Shown here: in pieces, positions 1 through 5,200 of the stretch
How the letters are laid out: the number at the start of each line of letters is the position of its first letter
Position numbering within the stretch: position 1 is the stretch's first letter
DNA from: Betaproteobacteria bacterium
GTDB taxonomy: Bacteria > Pseudomonadota > Gammaproteobacteria > Burkholderiales > Thiobacillaceae
Assembly (NCBI GenBank): GCA_020049245.1
Contig: JAIFLB010000203.1
Coordinates: forward strand, 1-7,819
Reading direction: 5' to 3'
DNA length: 7,819 bases
Program-made: the position numbers and the translations under genes
The notes under the pieces: model-generated
Told to the model about the DNA's origin: nothing
What the model saw: the letters and a program-made list of their open reading frames with translations, nothing else
The model's database searches: none

Positions 1-2273
1 TGCCGGTCGGCACCGTGTTCACGCGCACGCTGCAAGCCACCGATCCGGATGCGGACGACGTGCTGGCGTTCACGCTGGTGTCGGGTCAACAGGGGATGAC
101 ACTGACATCAGGTGTTTTGAACTGGCCGACCGCTGGCAAGGCGCCTGGCGACTATGCAGTGACGGTCAGGGTTACCGACGTAGCCGGCCTTTTCGACGAG
201 AAGACATTCACGGTTACGCTTTCACCAGCGGCACCGGGTCCAGTGGCGAAAGATGACAGTTACACCATCAAAGTCAATAGCGTGCTGTCGTTGCCAGCCG
301 CAGGCGTGCTTGCCAATGATGTCTACGAAGGGGTAGGCACACTCACCGCCGCACGGCTCACCAACCCCGGCGTCGGTACGCTTACCGCTCTCAACAGCGA
401 CGGCGGCTTCAGCTATCAGGCACCTGCAACGGTGCCGGGCGATCCGTTGACGGTGGCCAAGCTATGGAGCGCGGGCGCGAGTTTAGGTCGCTTCCATGAA
501 TTGGTGGCCGACCTCAATGCGGATGGTTACCCGGACATCATCAGTTTCGGCTTTAGTTACGCGTACATCCAGGCCCGGTCGGGCCTCACTGGCGGCCAAC
601 TCTGGAGCGCCGACGTGACCGGCGCTACGGATTGTGCACCGAGTGGTGCCGGCAGTATGGACAGCCGGGTGCTGGCAGACATTGACGACAGTGGGCACCC
701 CTCGCTGGCGCAGACTACGGATTGTTCTCGCTACAACATAGGCCAAAATCCCCAGGCCGACAGCATCATCGCCTTCGATCATCTGGGCAAGCTGAAATGG
801 GTGTCGCCGCCGCTCTCCAAACCGCATCCGGACAATTCCCAGGGTGCAGCGACGGTGCCAGCGGGAGGATTACCGCCCGGCGGGGTTGCCTACGGACGCG
901 GGCTCAGCGCGGCCCGGCTGACTGCAGATGGGCCGCCAGTGTTGCTGCTGCGCGCGGACATACCCGTAAACGATGGTTACACCGTTTACTACGATACCGC
1001 CAATCAGTTCCACTACGCCGGCTGCCGTGCAGTGACTGGCCTTCCCGCAGATGAAAACAAAGCCTGTCGGGCGACCTTGATCATCAGCGGTACGGATGGC
1101 AGCGTCTTGCAGACACTGGTGGTGCGCAATCCGGCGGCCAACTCCAGCCGTCCCGGTGGTCCCAGCGCGATATGGGAAATGCCACCCATCGCGATGGACA
1201 TTGACGGTGATGGGCGCGTCGATCTGGTCTCAGGCACCGAGGTTTGGATGCAGAACGCGAGCGGTGGGTTTGACTTGGCCTGGCAACTGCCGCGGGCGGT
1301 CAACGACACGGCTGTGGCCGATCTGGATGGCGACGGAAAGGCCGAGATCATTCATCTGCGCAGCAGCGGCGAACCCACCAAAGACGATCGCGGAATTTTC
1401 ATCTATGGTTTTGACGGCCAGCTCAAGCGGCGCATCCCCTTGGACACCTACTGGTTCACCCCGTTGACGATTGCTGACGTGGACGGCGATGGCCGCTCTG
1501 ATATCGTTCTCGGGGGCGATGGAACGGTCTATGCGTTCCGCGATGATGGGCGGCCAATCTGGGCCTATGTGGTTCCAGTGGACGTTCCCGACAATGCGGT
1601 ATTTGCACCCCACTACACACAGCCGGCCCAGGGTAACCGGTTGACCAGTGCAGCGCCGCAGGTGTATGACCTTGACGGCGACGGCGTGGCGGAAGTCGTG
1701 GTGGCCGGAAACAGCCGAATCATGGTGCTCAACGGACGTACCGGGCTGCGCAAGCTCGACCCGTACTGGACCTACAACTGGAGCTATAACGACATCTCGG
1801 CCCTGATGCTGATCGACATGAACAACGACGGCCATATCGATATCGTACTGCGGGTTTGTGGGTGCCGACTTTGCGACGGAATGCGCCAATCTGGAGGGCC
1901 CCACGACATTGAGAGGCGGTGGCAGCAACAACTGGCTGCCAGGGCCCAAGGCCTTTCCTCACGTTCAATACCGCTCGACGGCAATCGACGGCAACGCCCG
2001 GGTCTTGCACGATACCAAGGTGTCGCGCATTTTCCGCACGCCGGAGCAGCAGGGCACGGTGCGCGATCCGCGCCTGGCGCAGGCCACCAGCTTCACCTAT
2101 GCGGCCAGCGATGGCGCTGCCACGTCCGCGCCGGCCACGGTCATCATCGACATCGTGCCCGACAACCGGCCGCCGGTGTTTACCTCGACGCCACCCAAGA
2201 GCTTGTTGCAGGCATTCGCGCCCAACCCACCAGGCGGGCTGGTGACCCACTATTACGACCTGGCCGCAGTTGA
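1..2273 (+). CDS. N-terminal part of giant RHS-repeat protein (5' partial, frameshifted tail)
   Basis: The frame with codons starting at 3, 6, 9 is open from the left edge to a stop at 2271-2273, so the true start lies upstream; the GTG at 15 is not a credible start because the domain it would begin is already under way. Up to about 1859 the translation is convincing: an Ig-like domain, the first half of a cadherin/VCBS-like domain, then an FG-GAP propeller with seven Asp-rich calcium-type loops. After about 1860 the product turns into Arg/Gln/Gly-rich sequence with no domain character (from GCRLCDGMRQ onward), typical of out-of-frame high-GC DNA. The genuine continuation is in the next frame, so the last 410 or so bases of this ORF are not real coding. 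It acts as the stalk and sensor end of an extracellular protein. A secretion signal, if present, is upstream of the window. Very likely one gene with the next entry. Confidence 0.85.
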   Translation, partial: PVGTVFTRTLQATDPDADDVLAFTLVSGQQGMTLTSGVLNWPTAGKAPGDYAVTVRVTDVAGLFDEKTFTVTLSPAAPGPVAKDDSYTIKVNSVLSLPAAGVLANDVYEGVGTLTAARLTNPGVGTLTALNSDGGFSYQAPATVPGDPLTVAKLWSAGASLGRFHELVADLNADGYPDIISFGFSYAYIQARSGLTGGQLWSADVTGATDCAPSGAGSMDSRVLADIDDSGHPSLAQTTDCSRYNIGQNPQADSIIAFDHLGKLKWVSPPLSKPHPDNSQGAATVPAGGLPPGGVAYGRGLSAARLTADGPPVLLLRADIPVNDGYTVYYDTANQFHYAGCRAVTGLPADENKACRATLIISGTDGSVLQTLVVRNPAANSSRPGGPSAIWEMPPIAMDIDGDGRVDLVSGTEVWMQNASGGFDLAWQLPRAVNDTAVADLDGDGKAEIIHLRSSGEPTKDDRGIFIYGFDGQLKRRIPLDTYWFTPLTIADVDGDGRSDIVLGGDGTVYAFRDDGRPIWAYVVPVDVPDNAVFAPHYTQPAQGNRLTSAAPQVYDLDGDGVAEVVVAGNSRIMVLNGRTGLRKLDPYWTYNWSYNDISALMLIDMNNDGHIDIVLRVCGCRLCDGMRQSGGPHDIERRWQQQLAARAQGLSSRSIPLDGNRRQRPGLARYQGVAHFPHAGAAGHGARSAPGAGHQLHLCGQRWRCHVRAGHGHHRHRARQPAAGVYLDATQELVAGIRAQPTRRAGDPLLRPGRS
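3..224 (+). other. Putative-Ig (He_PIG/cadherin-like) domain, 5' truncated
   Basis: Residues 1-74 of the visible protein. The pattern TLQATDPDADDVLAFTLVSG, then GVLNWPTAG, then GDYAVTVRVTDVAG and KTFTVTL matches the usual putative-Ig domain layout: a DPD calcium-type turn, an 'LNW' strand, and a final 'VTVRVTD...G' strand pair. The domain begins at or just before the window edge. It is probably the last of a series of stalk domains upstream. Confidence 0.75.
243..431 (+). other. First half of a cadherin/VCBS-like domain
   Basis: The segment has the classic opening of the bacterial cadherin-like/VCBS domain: AKDDSYTIKVNSVLSL, then GVLANDV (the 'GVLxND' signature), then TAARLTNPGVGTLTAL and SDGGFSYQAPA. 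The usual closing strands ('FTYxxSDG...ATVxIxV...NRPP') do not follow. Instead the chain goes into FG-GAP sequence. The missing half is found 1.65 kb downstream at 2089-2175 in the other reading frame, so the propeller is nested inside this domain. Confidence 0.78.
504..1841 (+). other. FG-GAP/VCBS-type beta-propeller with seven Asp-rich loops
   Basis: Seven Asp-rich loops are visible: DLNADGYPD (510), DIDDSGHPS (678, degenerate), DIDGDGRVD (1197), DLDGDGKAE (1320), DVDGDGRSD (1476), DLDGDGVAE (1668) and DMNNDGHID (1815). Several are followed by the typical hydrophobic strand such as 'IVLGGDG' or 'VVVAG'. Such loops bind calcium in FG-GAP and integrin-like propellers, and seven copies fit a seven-bladed propeller (inference). 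Spacing is 120-190 bases except for about 520 bases between loops 2 and 3, which hold an extra Gly/Pro-rich insertion with four cysteines (codons 633, 723, 1023, 1065). The likely role is ligand binding or a rigid extracellular spacer. Confidence 0.85.
1851..1863 (+). other. Apparent +1 frameshift joining the two halves of the gene
   Basis: The bases read cgggtttgtgggt. Immediately upstream, the frame with codons at multiples of 3 encodes the seventh propeller loop and its strand (DMNNDGHIDIVLR). Immediately downstream, only the next frame gives sensible protein (GADFATECANLEG). Deleting one G of the 1860-1862 run gives VLRVCGADFATEC, and deleting one G of 1852-1854 gives VLRFVGADFATEC. No stop codon lies at the junction and I recognise no programmed-frameshift signal. 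A sequencing or assembly indel, or a real inactivating mutation, is more likely. Confidence 0.85.
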
Positions 2274-5200
2274 CCCCGATCCGGGCGACACCATCACCTT
2301 TTCGATCAAGTCGGCCCCGATCCATGTAACGCTGATCAGCCCGGCACGGATACGTTTCGAGCCCACCTGCGGGTCATATGGCTATCCATGCGACTGGGGC
2401 TGGACCACGGTCATCGTCACCGCAACCGACTCCCGCGGTGGCAGTACCGACCAGATTTTCATCGTCAATCTCACGACGGCAGCCGTTACGGTGCCCAATG
2501 TGGTGGGGATGTTGTTCGATGCGGCAAGCACCGTGCTTATCGCGCAGAACTTGCAGGGGGTGAAATGGGTTGAATCATTTTCTGCCCAACCCGTTGGCAC
2601 CGTGCTGGCCCAGGAGGCGATAGCAGGCGCGGTGGTCGGACGTCTTGATGACATCCGATTGACGGTATCAAAAGGCCCAGAACCCTTCACGACCCCTTTC
2701 CTGGTCGGCCAGCAACTGGCGCCAACCAACGCGCTGCTGACCAACGCCGGCTTGACTGTCAACGTGGTGAGCGTGTCGTCGACAACGATCCCGGTCGGCC
2801 AAATCATGACCCAAACGCCCGTAGCTGGTACCGAATTGCTACCCGGTGCCGCGCAGTCAGTGGACCTGACGGTCTCTGCCGGTGGCCCGCTGCCAGCACC
2901 GATTGCCTCCATCGTCCTGGAACCCGGACCAGGCCCCTTGCTGCGCCTGGCGGGCGATGAACTGCCATACAAGGCAGTGGCCATCCTCACCGACGGCACC
3001 AGCTCCGATGTGACTTTGAGCGCGGTCTGGGAGTCGTCGCAAACGAGCGCGGCGACCGTGAACACCGTGGGGATTGCCAAGGCGATCGCCAACGGTACGA
3101 CCACGATCAGTGCCAGCCGCGACGGCAAGACCGGACAAGGCACCTTGAACGTTGCGTCAGGCGTGCTGGGCGACAACACACCGCCGACTGCCGCTATCAC
3201 GTCACCGGTTGACGGTGGCGCGGTCACCAGCCCAACGGCGATTGTTGGCACCGCCAGCGATACCAACTTTCTGCGCTATGAGCTGGCCTATGCACTTGCC
3301 GGGGATGAGAACTACACGCTGATTGCTGAGGGCACGACGGCTGTGGCCAATGACACGCTGGGTACGTTTGACCCAACGGTCTTGCTCAACGGCCAGTATT
3401 CCTTGCGGCTCACTGTTTACGACCGCTCGGAAAACGTGAGCACCATCGAACAAACGATGGTGGTCGAAGGCAATCGCAAAATCGGACTCTTTGCGTTGAG
3501 CTACACCGACCTTGCGCTGCCCTCGGCAGGGGTACCAGTTAGCGTGACCCGCACCTACGACAGCCGCGACAAGTCGCTGGGCGACTTTGGCATTGGCTGG
3601 CGGCTCGGCGTCCAGACCTTGAAGCTTCAGACCAACCGCGTGCTCGGTACTGGCTGGCTGCGAACCGTTTCTGGACCGACGGTTTCTCTCTCGCCGACAT
3701 CGGAACACCGTATCAGCCTGACACTTTCCGATGGCACAGTCGAGCAGTTCGACCTCCAGTTGACACCCATGTCAAGAATCGGTGCCCTGGATGCCACCCG
3801 CGTTACCAGTCTGGTACCTCGTGCCGGAACGCTGGGCACGCTCGAATACCTTGGCGACCCGGACCTGCTGGTAATTGATGCCGGGGCGACTACGGTGCTG
3901 GTTGACTACTTCACGTTGGACACCTTTGACCCGAAGCTGTTCCGCTACACCTCGCTGGACGGACAAAAGATTGAGATTCACCGTCTGGAGGGTGTCAAGA
4001 AAGTCATCGACCGAAACGGCAATACGGTGACATTCGGCTCTGAGGGCATTGTGCACAGCAGCGGGCGAAGCATTCGGTTCGTCCGTGATGCCAAGGGACG
4101 CATTGCACAAATCATAGATCCGAACGGCAATGCCAATAGTTATGCGTATGACACCAACGGCAACCTCAGCAGCCATATTGCTGCCACCGGCGCAGCGTCG
4201 TCCTACAAGTATGACCGGCACCATAACTTGATCGAAGTGGTTGATCCGAGCGGACTCGGCGGCGTACGCAGTGAGTTCGACGAACAGGGCCGGCTGACTG
4301 CTGTGATCGATGCAGCCGGTCACCGGGTCGCTTTCACGCACGTCCCGGGTGCCGTTGAAGAAGTGATCACCGATCGGCGCGGAAATCTGATGCGCCTGCA
4401 AGCCGATGACGACGGCAACGTGGTGCGTCAAGAGGCTGCTGTCACCATCAACGGCTCGCTCGTCACCGCTGTTACCCTCAAGACGTACGACACCCAGGGC
4501 AACGAGACATCAGTCGTCGATCCGGATGGCCGACGCTCGGGTGGCTCGTACGACGGGGTGCTGCCATTGACGCAGGTGATAGACCCAGCAGGTCTTAATC
4601 TGACCACCAGCTTTGCCTACAACGCCAAGCGCGACCCAACACGGCTGACCAATGCGTCGGGCCAGAACTATGACTACAGCTACGACGCTGCCGGCAATCT
4701 GACCGGGGCGACCAACCCGCTCAACGGGACGACGACGTCGACGGCGAACGCTCAAGGTCTGACGACCGAGCGCATCGACGCGTTGGGCAATCGCACTACG
4801 CTCGGTTACGACGCATACGGGCACTTGACCCGCGAGGACGTGTTCGAGGGTGCCGCGACGCTGCTCAGGCGCACCGACCACGCCTACGATAGCAACGGCA
4901 ACCGCATCCGCTCCACCCTTTTCAGGACCATAGGCGGGACACTGACGCCGCTTGCCACGGACTACGGCTACGACGCCGCGAACCGGCTCGTCAGCGTGCG
5001 GGACGCGGCCGGTGGAACGGCGCGCATCGAGTATGACGCCGCCGGTCGCGTGACGTCGCAGATCGACGCGCTCGGTCGCCGCACCACGACCGGCTACGAT
5101 AGCCTGGGACGGGCGCAGCGCACAACTTATCCGGACGGTAGTTTCCAGACGCGCGACCACGACGCGAACGGCAATATCGTACAAGAAACCGATCGCGCCG

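Noticed and set aside
1858..1860. GTG as an independent translation start for the downstream part
   Set aside because: No purine-rich ribosome binding site precedes it, and the chain would begin in the middle of the propeller exit and half of a cadherin-like domain.
1840..1880. Programmed +1 ribosomal frameshift as the explanation of the frame change
   Set aside because: There is no stop codon in the upstream frame at the site, no prfB-like CUU-UGA arrangement, no Shine-Dalgarno-like stimulator and no obvious downstream hairpin. A one-base indel is simpler. Not fully excluded.
1230..1949. Minus-strand ORF of 239 codons across the propeller and frame break
   Set aside because: It lies opposite the Asp-loop propeller. 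Its product is low-complexity Val/Arg/His-rich sequence without recognisable motifs.
1863..2273. The tail of the upstream ORF as real coding sequence
   Set aside because: Arg/Gln/Gly-rich sequence without domain character, while the next frame in the same stretch encodes recognisable propeller-exit and cadherin-like strands.
2382..3266. Minus-strand ORF of 294 codons opposite the PASTA/BIG2 region
   Set aside because: The plus strand here encodes clear PASTA and BIG2 domains. The minus translation has no domain pattern and is the usual antisense opening of high-GC coding DNA.
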